Notes: a model not told the origin generated them from the sequence alone. A stretch of DNA of 64,000 bases from Flavobacteria bacterium MS024-3C (GCA_000173115.1 ABVW01000001.1:186001-250000), one strand, 5' to 3'. Counted from the stretch's first letter, positions 1-8,853 are shown. Numbers and translations: made by a program.

Positions 1-469
1 AAAAATAGCATCGGCATATGCCATTGGAAGAGACATACACGTGGGAGATACCATCATTGGAATTAAAGGCCGAGTTGGGTTTGAAGCTGCAGCGGCAATA
101 ATTCTCATCAAGGCCCATAGTCTTTTAGAAAAACACTGTTTGAGCAAATGGCAGTTGCACCAAAAAGATAGCCTGGCTAGTATGTACGGCATGCTGCTAC
201 ATGAGGGACAGTATTTAGATCCTGTGCTAAGAAATACAGAGGCATTTTTAACAGACAGTCAAAAGACTGTGAATGGAACTGTCTATATAAGCCTACATCC
301 CTACAGATTTACCCTAGACGGAATTACTTCTGAAAACGACTTAATGGGGGCTGGTTTTGGCACCTATGGAGAAGAGAACAAGGCTTGGTCTGCTCAAGAC
401 GCAAAGGGCTTTATTAAAATTTTATCTAATGCAGGACGAATTTACAAGCAGGTAAACGATTTTAAATAG
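1..469 (+). CDS. argG: Argininosuccinate synthase, C-terminal part (5' end outside window)
   Basis: Joins citrulline and aspartate with ATP to form argininosuccinate, the penultimate step of arginine synthesis, in the cytoplasm. The frame is open from base 2, and the apparent GTG start at 41 is an internal valine: the residues before it (IASAYAIGRDIHV) continue the reading frame smoothly. Only about 155 residues are visible. They carry the family's C-terminal oligomerisation region, with the motifs GIKGRVGFEAAAA, EGQYLDP and AGFGTYGEENKAW. It is followed after 99 bases by argC on the same strand and is part of the arginine operon. The family assignment is firm; the missing N-terminal ATP-binding half cannot be judged. 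Confidence 0.93.
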   Translation, partial: KIASAYAIGRDIHVGDTIIGIKGRVGFEAAAAIILIKAHSLLEKHCLSKWQLHQKDSLASMYGMLLHEGQYLDPVLRNTEAFLTDSQKTVNGTVYISLHPYRFTLDGITSENDLMGAGFGTYGEENKAWSAQDAKGFIKILSNAGRIYKQVNDFK

Positions 470-568
470 CGCTAGTATTAATGAATAGACACCCCTATAT
501 CCAAGCAAAAGGAATGAGGTGTAAATTGAAAATGAATCTCCTGAGGAGGCTCGAAAAATAAAAAAGAT

Positions 569-1567
569 ATGATTCAAATTGGTATTATTGGCGGTTCAGG
601 ATATACAGGTGGAGAACTCATCAGATTACTCATTAACCACCCGGCGGCAGAAATAAACTTTGTGTATAGCCGCACCAAAGCGGGCGAACCTCTTTACAGG
701 GCTCATGAAGATTTATTAGGCACTACAGACCTGTGTTTTACAGACAGCGTAGATCCCACTATTGATCTGGTCTTTTTGTGTTTAGGACATGGTCATTCTA
801 AAGATTTCCTAGAAAAAAATCCATTTTCTGATGCCACGAAAATAATTGACCTGAGCACAGATTTTAGGGCCCAGGCGAATGCCTCATTATTGGGTAAAAC
901 ATTTGTTTACGGACTGCCAGAAAAAAACAAATCTGCCATAGAAAATGCACAATTTATAGCCAATCCTGGATGTTTTGCCACTGCCTTGCAGTTGGCCCTT
1001 TTGCCTTTGGCAAAGGCCCAAAAATTGAGCCATCCGGTGCATATTAACGGCACCACAGGAAGCACAGGTGCTGGAATTATCCCAGGAGAAACCACCCACA
1101 ATAGCTGGAGAAACAACAACCTTTCGTGGTACAAAGCATTTAACCACCAACATTTGGGCGAAGTGAGGGAACAATTGTCATTTGCAGGGACTGATGGCAC
1201 TGCGGCCACTAGGACTGAATTACCTCCATTTTATTTTATACCAAACAGGGGTGCTTTTTCAAGAGGCATATTCGCCACGCTGTACACGGAATACCAGGAT
1301 ACTATTGAAGCAGCTAAAGCACTTTACAATGCGTATTACGAAGGAGCACCTTACACCCATCTTTCTGAATTCCCTATAGACCTAAAGCAAGTTACCAATA
1401 CCAATCAATGCCACATTCACTTGCACAAACATGAAAATCAGTTACTGATTACAGTAGCCATTGATAATTTATTAAAAGGAGCTAGTGGGCAGGCCGTGCA
1501 AAATATGAACCTCATTTTTGGGTGGGAAGAAACACTGGGATTACAACTCAAAGCCAATAGGTTTTAA
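569..1567 (+). CDS. argC: N-acyl-gamma-glutamyl-phosphate reductase
   Basis: Reduces N-acylglutamyl-5-phosphate to the semialdehyde with NADPH, the third step of arginine synthesis. The 332 residues begin with the Rossmann motif GGSGYTGGELIRLL at 8-21. The catalytic cysteine is Cys135 in NPGCFATA, followed by the TGSTGAG segment. The length is normal for the family. The start ATG at 569 is followed directly by the conserved MIQIGIIGGSGYTG opening. In Bacteroidota the acyl group may be succinyl instead of acetyl (see argF'). It lies between argG and proC on the same strand. Confidence 0.95.
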   Translation: MIQIGIIGGSGYTGGELIRLLINHPAAEINFVYSRTKAGEPLYRAHEDLLGTTDLCFTDSVDPTIDLVFLCLGHGHSKDFLEKNPFSDATKIIDLSTDFRAQANASLLGKTFVYGLPEKNKSAIENAQFIANPGCFATALQLALLPLAKAQKLSHPVHINGTTGSTGAGIIPGETTHNSWRNNNLSWYKAFNHQHLGEVREQLSFAGTDGTAATRTELPPFYFIPNRGAFSRGIFATLYTEYQDTIEAAKALYNAYYEGAPYTHLSEFPIDLKQVTNTNQCHIHLHKHENQLLITVAIDNLLKGASGQAVQNMNLIFGWEETLGLQLKANRF

Positions 1568-1613
1568 AAAAATCGCAAAGGGCCCTAACATATCATAGTA
1601 AAAGTAAAAAGTC

Positions 1614-2414
1614 ATGAAAATAGGAATTATAGGAGCGGGAAATTTAGGCCAATCCATTGCCAAAGGAATTTTGCAATCGGACGGAGCTACAAGTATGTAT
1701 CTATCCAAAAGAAATGTGGCTTCCTTAGAAGCATTCAAAGCGTTTAGTCAGGTAACACTTAGCACAGATAATGTAACATTAGTGAAACAGTCAGACATTC
1801 TCATTTTTGCAGTACAACCGGGACAGTTCAAAGGCATCTTAGCAGAGATTAAAGAATTTCTAACAGAGAAACATGTGGTAATCTCTACCATTACTGGCTT
1901 TTCTATTCAAAAGATAGAAGCGCTTATTGGCGCCCATCACTTCATTATTAGGGCCATGCCTAATACCGCTATTTCTGTGGGAGCGTCTATGACCTGTCTA
2001 TGTGCAAACGAAGTGGGAGAAAAAAGAATTGCCATTGCCAAAGCTATTTTTGACAGGATGGGAAAAACCATGTGTATCCCAGAGACAAAAATGCAGGCAG
2101 CCACAGTGATAGGCGCTAGTGGTATTGCCTTTTGGATGCGACTCATCAGAGCCAATTCCCAAGGAGGTGTTCAGCTGGGTTTTGAAGCGCATGATGCTTT
2201 AGAAATGGTCGTTCAAACTGCCTTGGGTGCTGCCATTCTTTTACAGAAAAATAAAAGCCATCCTGAAGCCGAAATAGATCTAGTCACTACGCCTCAGGGC
2301 TGTACTATTTCTGGGCTAAACGAGATGGAAAACTGCGGTTTGAGTGCTGCGTTTATTCAAGGAATACAAAAATCCTTTGCTGCCATTAGCAAAATAACAC
2401 AAGATCAATTATGA
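1614..2414 (+). CDS. proC: Pyrroline-5-carboxylate reductase within the arginine operon
   Basis: Reduces pyrroline-5-carboxylate to proline with NAD(P)H. The 266 residues start with the nucleotide-binding motif GIIGAGNLGQSIAKG and contain the AVQPGQ and RAMPNTA family motifs. The C-terminal dimerisation region holds the usual DALEMVVQTALGAA stretch. The common GSGPAY motif is replaced by GASGIAFWMR around residue 167, a divergent form. Its stop overlaps the argD start (ATGA). The position inside the arginine genes fits a shared glutamate-semialdehyde/ornithine branch, but a proline-specific role is equally possible. The family call is safe; the physiological role is inferred. Confidence 0.85.
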   Translation: MKIGIIGAGNLGQSIAKGILQSDGATSMYLSKRNVASLEAFKAFSQVTLSTDNVTLVKQSDILIFAVQPGQFKGILAEIKEFLTEKHVVISTITGFSIQKIEALIGAHHFIIRAMPNTAISVGASMTCLCANEVGEKRIAIAKAIFDRMGKTMCIPETKMQAATVIGASGIAFWMRLIRANSQGGVQLGFEAHDALEMVVQTALGAAILLQKNKSHPEAEIDLVTTPQGCTISGLNEMENCGLSAAFIQGIQKSFAAISKITQDQL

Positions 2415-3565
2415 AACTTTTTGACGTCTATCCATTATATGATGTGACTCCTGTGAGTGCCAAAGGAGCGGTATTAACAGATATTAATGGTACAGAATAT
2501 TTAGACCTATACGGGGGGCATGCGGTTATTTCTATTGGCCATAGCCACCCCCATTATACCCAATCTATAAAAGACCAATTAGACAAAATTGCCTTTTATA
2601 GCAATGCGGTTCAAAACCCTATTCAAACGGCTTACGCTCAAAAATTAGGGACCTTGTCTGGTTGTGAAGACTATCAATTGTTCTTGTGTAACTCTGGAGC
2701 AGAGGCCAATGAAAACGCCCTTAAAATGGCTTCATTCATCACTGGAAAATCTAAAGTAGTGGCCTTTAAAAACAGTTTTCACGGACGTACCTCAGCAGCA
2801 GTTGCTGTCACGGACAACCCTTCTATTCAAGCCCCAATAAACAAAGGGCACGAAGTGATTTTTATTGCCCTTAATGATGAAGAGGCATTAAAAGAAGCAC
2901 TTTCTGGAGGCGATGTTTGTGCTGTGATTATAGAATCTATTCAAGGAGTAGGTGGCCTGGACCAACCCACGACTCCCTTTTTTAAAACCATTGAAGCCTT
3001 ATGCCAAGAATACCAAGTAATGCTCATTGCAGATGAAGTGCAGTCTGGATTTGGAAGGACAGGTTTGTTTTTTGGTTTTCAACAGCACGGGGTACAACCT
3101 GACCTTATTCCTATGGCCAAAGGAATGGGGAATGGATTTCCGATTGGTGGGGTATTAATTCATACTAAATACAAAGGAATACACGGACAGCTCGGCACCA
3201 CTTTTGGTGGAAATCACTTGGGCTGTAGGGCCGCTTTAGCGGTATTGGAGGTCATAGAGGAAGAGAATCTCATAAACCATGCAAAAGAAATGCATGAATA
3301 TGTGAAAGTACAAATGGCCTCTTTACCTGCTGAAATTATCTTAAAAGGAAGGGGACTCATGCTAGGATTGGCCTTCCCTTTTGAGATTGCTGCACTTAGA
3401 AAAGAACTATTGTATACGCACCATATATTCACTGGAGCTGCTAAAGACAAGAAAGTCTTAAGAATTCTGCCCGCTCTCAATATTACAAAAGCACAAATAG
3501 CACAATTTTTTACTGCATTAAAAAAGGTGTTAGACAAACCCGAAAACCAGTCTTACTTTAAATAA
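2411..3565 (+). CDS. argD: N-acylornithine aminotransferase
   Basis: PLP-dependent class III aminotransferase that converts N-acylglutamate semialdehyde to N-acylornithine. The 384 residues show the family hallmarks: LCNSGAEANENALKMA for phosphate binding, IADEVQSGFGRTG holding the PLP aspartate, and the Schiff-base lysine Lys237 in MAKGMGNGFPIGG. The start ATG overlaps the proC stop by four bases, suggesting translational coupling. The last 11 codons plus stop are echoed by a second, non-coding copy 50 bases downstream (see repeat at 3530-3620). Ornithine aminotransferase is a possible alternative, but the operon context favours ArgD. Confidence 0.92.
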   Translation: MKLFDVYPLYDVTPVSAKGAVLTDINGTEYLDLYGGHAVISIGHSHPHYTQSIKDQLDKIAFYSNAVQNPIQTAYAQKLGTLSGCEDYQLFLCNSGAEANENALKMASFITGKSKVVAFKNSFHGRTSAAVAVTDNPSIQAPINKGHEVIFIALNDEEALKEALSGGDVCAVIIESIQGVGGLDQPTTPFFKTIEALCQEYQVMLIADEVQSGFGRTGLFFGFQQHGVQPDLIPMAKGMGNGFPIGGVLIHTKYKGIHGQLGTTFGGNHLGCRAALAVLEVIEEENLINHAKEMHEYVKVQMASLPAEIILKGRGLMLGLAFPFEIAALRKELLYTHHIFTGAAKDKKVLRILPALNITKAQIAQFFTALKKVLDKPENQSYFK

Positions 3566-3620
3566 CCACTAAAGAAATATTAGACAAACCCGAAATTCAA
3601 TCTTACTTTAAATAACAACT
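3530..3620 (+). repeat. Tandem partial duplication of the argD 3' end (50-bp period)
   Basis: Bases 3530-3570 (argD codons from Leu-Asp-Lys-Pro to the stop, plus a few bases) reappear at 3580-3620 with four mismatches in 41 positions. The second copy would read LDKPEIQSYFK-stop against LDKPENQSYFK-stop in the gene. It fills nearly the whole argD-argF' gap and ends next to the argF' start. It probably arose by replication slippage or unequal exchange and may spread upstream ribosome initiation sites apart. Confidence 0.9.
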
Positions 3621-3621
3621 T

Positions 3622-4593
3622 ATGAAGCATTATTTATCCCTTCAAGACATACCAGACTTTGACAAAGCTATCTTAGAGGCCATAGCGCTAAAAAAAGATC
3701 CTTTATCTGAGAAATCAATAGGCCGAGATAAAACCTTGGGACTATTGTTTTTTAACGCCAGTCTAAGAACGAGAATAAGTACTCAAAAAGCAGCTAAAAA
3801 CTTGGGTTTAGAAGTTATAGTGATGAATTTTTCGCAAGAAGGTTGGCAGTTGGAATACGAAGACGGGGCAGTCATGAATACTGGAAAAGCAGAGCATATT
3901 AAAGAAGCTGCTGGGGTACTATCTGGTTATTGCGACCTGATTGGCATAAGGGCATTTGCTGAATTACAAAGCCGTGAAGAAGACCAAAAAGAAAAAGTAC
4001 TTCTAGGTTTTGCCACACATGCTAGCGTACCTATCATCAATTTAGAAAGTGCACTTGGTCACCCCTTACAAGGGTTTGCAGACGCCATAACAATCACAGA
4101 GCAATTAGGAGAAAAAGTATTGCCTAGCTTAAATAAAGAAGGCCATGTCCCTAAGGTGGTACTGAGTTGGGCGCCACACCCAAAGGCACTACCACATGCA
4201 GTAGCCAATAGTTTTATAGTCGCCATGAAACGACTCAATGTTGCTTTCAGTATTACCCACCCAAAAGGCTATGAACTAGATCCAAAGATTACTGGAGACA
4301 CGCCTATTGAACACCATCAAGATACCGCATTAAAGGGAGCAGAAATTGTCTATGTAAAAAACTGGAGTAGTTTTAAAGACTATGGGAAAGTGATGGTTGA
4401 AGACCCCTCTTGGACCATCACTTCTGAAAAGATTGGAAATGCGCAGTGCATGCACTGTTTGCCAGTGAGAAGAAATGTAGTGATCGCAGACAATGTTTTA
4501 GATTCAGACAAAAGTTTGGTTTTGGAACAAGCCAACAACAGGACCTATGCAGCCCAGTGGGTGCTCAGAGAATTACTTAAAACAATGCCTTAA
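3622..4593 (+). CDS. argF': N-acylornithine carbamoyltransferase (argF' type, probably N-succinylornithine)
   Basis: Transfers the carbamoyl group to an N-acylated ornithine, giving N-acylcitrulline; this replaces classical ornithine carbamoyltransferase in Bacteroidota and Xanthomonas. The 323 residues include the carbamoyl-phosphate motif SLRTR at 47-51, FSQEGWQLEYEDGAVM at 70-85 and HCLPVRR near the C-terminus. Position 90 is Ala in the string GKAEHIKEAAG. In the two studied subfamilies this site is Glu (Xanthomonas, acetyl) or Pro (Bacteroides fragilis, succinyl), and an Ala substitution in the Xanthomonas enzyme was reported to give succinyl activity. That suggests N-succinylornithine here. 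The alignment was done by eye. Confidence 0.88.
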   Translation: MKHYLSLQDIPDFDKAILEAIALKKDPLSEKSIGRDKTLGLLFFNASLRTRISTQKAAKNLGLEVIVMNFSQEGWQLEYEDGAVMNTGKAEHIKEAAGVLSGYCDLIGIRAFAELQSREEDQKEKVLLGFATHASVPIINLESALGHPLQGFADAITITEQLGEKVLPSLNKEGHVPKVVLSWAPHPKALPHAVANSFIVAMKRLNVAFSITHPKGYELDPKITGDTPIEHHQDTALKGAEIVYVKNWSSFKDYGKVMVEDPSWTITSEKIGNAQCMHCLPVRRNVVIADNVLDSDKSLVLEQANNRTYAAQWVLRELLKTMP

Positions 4594-4603
4594 ACCCGTT
4601 CTT

Positions 4604-5389
4604 ATGAAAGATCAAAAAGAAACATTGTCGGTGGTTAAAATAGGTGGAGGTGTTATTGAAGACCCTCAAGCCCTAAAGTACTTTTGTCAGGCTTTTAGTC
4701 AAATACCTGGTCCTAAAATACTGGTTCATGGAGGGGGTAAATCTGCCACCGCCTTGGCAGAAAAATTAGGCATCCCTACCAAAATGATTAACGGCAGAAG
4801 GTGTACGCCTAAAGACAGTTTGGAAGTCATTACCATGACTTATGCCGGTACGGCCAACAAAACCATTGTTTCTCAATTACAGGCAGACCAATGTAATGCC
4901 CTGGGTCTAAGTGGCGCAGATGCCAATAGTATAAGTGCTACAAAAAGAAACCCAAAGCCTATAGATTACGGGTTTGTGGGGGATCATTTAAAAGTAAATG
5001 CCTCCCTTATAAAAACCCTTTTGTCACATGGGATTTGCCCCGTCTTTTGCGCCATTACCCACGACGGTAACGGACAATTACTCAATACCAATGCAGACAC
5101 CATCGCAGCAGAAATTGCCATAGCCATGGCAGACAATTATGAAACACACTTATGGTATTGCTTTGAGAAACAAGGCGTATTGGTAAGTGAAGCACCCTTA
5201 GAAGTACTGGTAAGTTTGAGTCCTAATGAAATGAAGCAACTCATAAATGATGGGGTTATTCACTCAGGAATGATCCCTAAACTCTCTAATGGATTTCATG
5301 CCTTAGAAAAAGGAGTCCATAAAGTAGGAATTGGAAATGAAGATATGTTGGCCAACAAAGGGCCCTTTACATTATTAAAAAAGAATTAA
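4604..5389 (+). CDS. argB: N-acylglutamate kinase
   Basis: Phosphorylates N-acetyl- or N-succinylglutamate, the second step of arginine synthesis. The 261 residues carry the amino-acid-kinase motifs VVKIGGGVI at the start, LVHGGGKSAT for the gamma-phosphate, GLSGADANSI, and NTNADTIAAEIA near the middle. A longer reading frame starts at 4547 inside argF', but the ATG at 4604 lies 10 bases after the argF' stop and gives the normal family length, so it is preferred. The stop directly abuts the argE start. It may use N-succinylglutamate, in line with the argF' subtype. Confidence 0.93.
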   Translation: MKDQKETLSVVKIGGGVIEDPQALKYFCQAFSQIPGPKILVHGGGKSATALAEKLGIPTKMINGRRCTPKDSLEVITMTYAGTANKTIVSQLQADQCNALGLSGADANSISATKRNPKPIDYGFVGDHLKVNASLIKTLLSHGICPVFCAITHDGNGQLLNTNADTIAAEIAIAMADNYETHLWYCFEKQGVLVSEAPLEVLVSLSPNEMKQLINDGVIHSGMIPKLSNGFHALEKGVHKVGIGNEDMLANKGPFTLLKKN

Positions 5390-6460
5390 ATGAAGTACAT
5401 AGACACCTATGAAAAAGAGGCCATTCAATTATTAAAATCACTGATTGAAACCCCTTCTTTTTCTTCAGAAGAAGCACATACAGCCAAGCTTATTGAGGCA
5501 TGGTTTGAGCAAAAAGGAATCTCCTACCAACAGAGTGGGCACAATAGATATGCCTTTAACAAGCATTTTGATCCTAAAAAACCTAGTTTGCTATTAAATT
5601 CACATCACGATACTGTAAAACCCAATAGCGCCTACACACTAGACCCTTTCAAGTCCATTGAAAAGGACGGAAAAATTTACGGTCTTGGCAGCAATGACGC
5701 AGGAGGCTGCTTGGTTTGTTTACTGAGCACTTTTGCACATTTCTACGAGCGTAAAGATTTAAAACACAACCTTATTATAGTCGCTTCTGCAGAAGAAGAA
5801 AGCTCAGGCCCTAATGGCTTAAACTCCGTATTACCCCTGCTACCAAAAATAGATATGGCCATTGTAGGAGAACCCACCCAAATGCATTTGGCCATTGCAG
5901 AAAAAGGCCTCGTTGTTTTTGACGGAGTCATAAAGGGAACACCCTCACATGCGGCGCACCCTAATTCGGACCAAGCCATTTATAAAACTGCTGGGGTGTT
6001 AAATTGGTTCGAAACATATGCATTTGAAAAAGTGTCTGATTTCTTAGGGCCGGTTAAGATGACCGTGACACAGATTCAAGGGGGTAGCCAACACAATGTA
6101 ATCCCAGCAGAAGTAAAACTGGTGGTAGATGTAAGGGTCAATGATTGTTATTCAAATGCAGAAATAAATGAGTTGCTGCAAAGAGACGCCCCGCTGGAAT
6201 TAAAAGCGAGGAGTTTGAGGCTTGGGTCCTCTAGCGTAAGGCCAGACCACCCCTTGGTAATCGCCGGAAAGAGTATGGGCAGGGAAACCTATGGATCTCC
6301 CACACTTTCTGACCAGGCAGCTATTTCGGGTCCTTCACTGAAATTAGGGCCTGGAGACAGCAGCAGATCACACACGGCAGATGAATTTATTTACAGCGCA
6401 GAAATTGGCCAGGGCATTGAAATATACTGCTCACTTTTAGAAACTTATTTAACACAATAA
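5390..6460 (+). CDS. argE: N-acylornithine/N-acylcitrulline deacylase, M20 family
   Basis: Zinc metallohydrolase that removes the N-acyl group. With argF' in the operon, the likely substrate is N-acylcitrulline, giving citrulline for ArgG. The 356 residues follow the M20 plan: HxD metal ligands in NSHHDTV (His72, Asp74), the bridging Asp in GSNDAGG, the catalytic glutamate pair in SAEEESSG, a central dimerisation domain starting near VFDGVIKGTPSHAAHP, and the late metal His in SRSHTADEF. The ATG follows the argB stop with no spacer. The nature of the acyl group (acetyl or succinyl) cannot be read from the sequence. Confidence 0.88.
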   Translation: MKYIDTYEKEAIQLLKSLIETPSFSSEEAHTAKLIEAWFEQKGISYQQSGHNRYAFNKHFDPKKPSLLLNSHHDTVKPNSAYTLDPFKSIEKDGKIYGLGSNDAGGCLVCLLSTFAHFYERKDLKHNLIIVASAEEESSGPNGLNSVLPLLPKIDMAIVGEPTQMHLAIAEKGLVVFDGVIKGTPSHAAHPNSDQAIYKTAGVLNWFETYAFEKVSDFLGPVKMTVTQIQGGSQHNVIPAEVKLVVDVRVNDCYSNAEINELLQRDAPLELKARSLRLGSSSVRPDHPLVIAGKSMGRETYGSPTLSDQAAISGPSLKLGPGDSSRSHTADEFIYSAEIGQGIEIYCSLLETYLTQ

Positions 6461-6465
6461 CGCCT

Positions 6466-7752
6466 ATGAAACTTTGGGATAAAGGGGGTAGCACCCACGA
6501 AAAAATTGATTTTTTTACCGTCGGAAATGACAGGGCGCTGGACCAATTTTTAGCAGCTTATGATATAAAAGCATCCATAGCGCATGCAGAAATGTTAGCC
6601 ACCGTAGGCTTACTTGAAGCAGAGGAAGCCGATCATTTGGTGACGGCATTAATGCAAATTAACAAGGAAATTACAGCGGGTACTTTTAAAATTGAGACTG
6701 ATTTTGAAGACGTCCATTCCAAAATAGAATTTCTACTCACGGAGCGATTGGGAGACGTGGGGAAAAAAATTCATGCAGCAAGATCCAGAAACGATCAAGT
6801 ACTGGTGGCCATGCAATTGTTTTTAAAAGATCAAATTCAGGAGATCAAAACGGGGAGTCAAGACTTATTTAACCTATTAATTTCGTTGGCCGACAAACAC
6901 GCTGGGCTCATTTTACCGGGATATACTCACTTACAGGTGGCCATGCCTTCTTCCTTTGGTCTTTGGTTTTCTTCCTATGCAGAAAGTCTTGTAGACGACG
7001 TTTATTTTCTAGAAGCTGCCCATAAAGTATGTGATCAAAACCCCCTAGGAAGTGCTGCCGGATATGGAAGTTCTTTTCCTATAAACCGAAAAATGACTAC
7101 GGAAAAACTGGGTTTTAGCACCCTTAAATACAATGTAGTAGCCGCACAAATGGGTAGGGGGAAAACAGAGAAGGCTATGGCATTTGGCATGAGCGCGGTG
7201 GCAGCTACCTTGGGAAAATTAGCCATGGATATTTGTCTTTATATGAGTCAAGACCTCAATTTTATAAGTTTCCCAGACCAACTCACTACTGGATCAAGCA
7301 TTATGCCCCATAAAAAGAATCCAGATGTATTTGAATTGATCAGGGCTAAATGCAATAAAATTCAAAGCCTCCCAGCCCAGCTGAGTCAATTAACCGCAAA
7401 TTTACCAAGTGGGTACCACAGGGATTTACAGCTTTTAAAAGAGGTATTACTGCCTGCCATCACAGAATTACAAAGTTGTTTAGATATCATGCATTTTGCC
7501 TTAAAGGAAGTTATTCCAAATACCACTTTGGGTCAAAACCCAAAATACGACGCTATGTACTCTGTAGACAGCCTCAATGAAATGGTGCTTCAGGGAATGC
7601 CCTTTAGAGAAGCCTACAAAGCAATGGGTGCTTTGATTGCAGAAGGAGCCTACCAACCCAAAAAGGACCTCAACCACACCCATTTAGGCAGTATGGGGAA
7701 TTTGTGTTTGGAGGAGATTAAAGCGAAAATGGACCGCGCATGTAACTTTTAA
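6466..7752 (+). CDS. argH: Argininosuccinate lyase
   Basis: Splits argininosuccinate into arginine and fumarate, the last step of the pathway. The 428 residues show fumarase/aspartase superfamily motifs: SRNDQV near 108-113, GYTHLQVAMP near 152-161, and the signature loop GSSIMPHKKNPD near residue 275, which carries the catalytic serine. The length is slightly short but within the Bacteroidota range. It starts five bases after the argE stop, is the last gene of the operon, and is followed by a strong terminator. Confidence 0.95.
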   Translation: MKLWDKGGSTHEKIDFFTVGNDRALDQFLAAYDIKASIAHAEMLATVGLLEAEEADHLVTALMQINKEITAGTFKIETDFEDVHSKIEFLLTERLGDVGKKIHAARSRNDQVLVAMQLFLKDQIQEIKTGSQDLFNLLISLADKHAGLILPGYTHLQVAMPSSFGLWFSSYAESLVDDVYFLEAAHKVCDQNPLGSAAGYGSSFPINRKMTTEKLGFSTLKYNVVAAQMGRGKTEKAMAFGMSAVAATLGKLAMDICLYMSQDLNFISFPDQLTTGSSIMPHKKNPDVFELIRAKCNKIQSLPAQLSQLTANLPSGYHRDLQLLKEVLLPAITELQSCLDIMHFALKEVIPNTTLGQNPKYDAMYSVDSLNEMVLQGMPFREAYKAMGALIAEGAYQPKKDLNHTHLGSMGNLCLEEIKAKMDRACNF

Positions 7753-7776
7753 TAAAGCCTGGTTATTACCTAAATC

Positions 7777-7816
7777 AAAAAGAGCGGCCTTTTATGTAAA
7801 AGGCCGCTCTTTTTAT
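7777..7816. terminator. Bidirectional rho-independent terminator between argH and rluB-like gene
   Basis: A perfect inverted repeat AAAAGAGCGGCCTTT / AAAGGCCGCTCTTTT with a short loop, flanked by A runs on the left and T runs on the right. It can therefore stop transcripts coming from argH (plus strand) and from the pseudouridine synthase gene (minus strand), whose 3' ends face each other here. Confidence 0.92.
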
Positions 7817-7832
7817 GGGTTAAAAATGAGGC

Positions 7833-8837
7833 TTATTGTATCATTTTTAAGTTGATAATTTCTTGTTCTGTAAGGGTGCGCCATTGTCCTCTAGGTAGGT
7901 CTTTTTTGGTAAGACCAGCATAGACAACCCTGTCTAATTTAATGAGCTCATAACCCAAGTGATCGAACAATCTTTTGATGATGTTATTTTTTGCGCTTAA
8001 AATTTCAATACCTACTTCAGTAGCTGGAGATCCCTCAATATTTGAAATTTCATGAACACGAACGGGTCCATCTTCAAGCACAATTCCTTTCCTTACCTTC
8101 TCTAAATCGTCCGCTTTAAGTGATTTACTTAAAGTAGCATGGTATATTTTTCTAAAACCATTTTTTGGTTTTGTCAATTTGGTTTGTAATTCCCCATCGT
8201 TGGTAAAAAGCAACAATCCAGAGGCTGATTTATCTAAACGACCCACTGGCTTAATTTTAGACTTAGTGGCATTTGCAACAAGTCCTAAGGCAGATTTTGG
8301 TTGAGAAGCATCCGTGGCGGAGCTATCAAAATCTTTGGGCTTGTTTAATAAAATATAGGCTCTCTTTTCTGGGTTCAAAACAACTCCGTCAAAACTAACC
8401 ACATCTGAAAGCGCTACTTTATAACCCATTTCAACCACTGCTTTTCCATTGACTTTTATACTTCCAGCAGCTATAAAAATATCTGCCTCTCTTCTAGAAC
8501 AAACCCCAGAATTAGAAATGTATCTATTTAAACGGATCGAATTGTCGTCTCCTTTTTTGGCAGGTTTAGCGGGTGTTTTAGTTGCTAATTGTGGTCCTTT
8601 TGCTTGTGAGCCAGCTCCAAATGTATCTCTATTGACTGTTTTTCTGTAGCCTTTTTTATTTGACCCGCTAGGCTTTAAACGTGCATTAGGAGAAGAATCC
8701 TCAGAACTGCTTTTACCCAATGAACTATTGTTCCCTTTATGAGAAGGGGAATTTCCCCTAGCACCACTCGTTTTTTTAAAAGTTCCAGATCCGCGTCCAG
8801 ATGCTTTTTTATCGCCGTCAAAATTATTACGCCCCAT
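7833..8837 (-). CDS. RsuA/RluB-family 23S rRNA pseudouridine synthase with low-complexity N-terminal extension
   Basis: Converts a uridine of rRNA to pseudouridine. Residues 1-100 are a Ser/Gly/Lys/Asn-rich, presumably disordered and basic extension. An S4 RNA-binding domain follows from about 101 (IRLNRYISNSGVCSRREAD), then the catalytic domain with Asp202 in VGRLDKSASGLLL. RluB, which acts on the large subunit, is the closest match; RluE/RluF or RsuA are alternatives. The start at 8837 is supported by a TAnnTTTG element just upstream. It is convergent with argH. Confidence 0.87.
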   Translation of the reverse strand: MGRNNFDGDKKASGRGSGTFKKTSGARGNSPSHKGNNSSLGKSSSEDSSPNARLKPSGSNKKGYRKTVNRDTFGAGSQAKGPQLATKTPAKPAKKGDDNSIRLNRYISNSGVCSRREADIFIAAGSIKVNGKAVVEMGYKVALSDVVSFDGVVLNPEKRAYILLNKPKDFDSSATDASQPKSALGLVANATKSKIKPVGRLDKSASGLLLFTNDGELQTKLTKPKNGFRKIYHATLSKSLKADDLEKVRKGIVLEDGPVRVHEISNIEGSPATEVGIEILSAKNNIIKRLFDHLGYELIKLDRVVYAGLTKKDLPRGQWRTLTEQEIINLKMIQ

Positions 8838-8853
8838 TTGTTGTTATTTTGTG

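Noticed and set aside
41-469. GTG at 41 as a true start of a 142-residue protein
   Set aside because: The frame is open from the window edge and the residues before the GTG match ArgG, so the gene is simply cut by the window.
4547-4603. Upstream start for argB overlapping argF'
   Set aside because: It adds 19 residues with no similarity to ArgB; the ATG at 4604 gives the usual length and follows the argF' stop by 10 bases.
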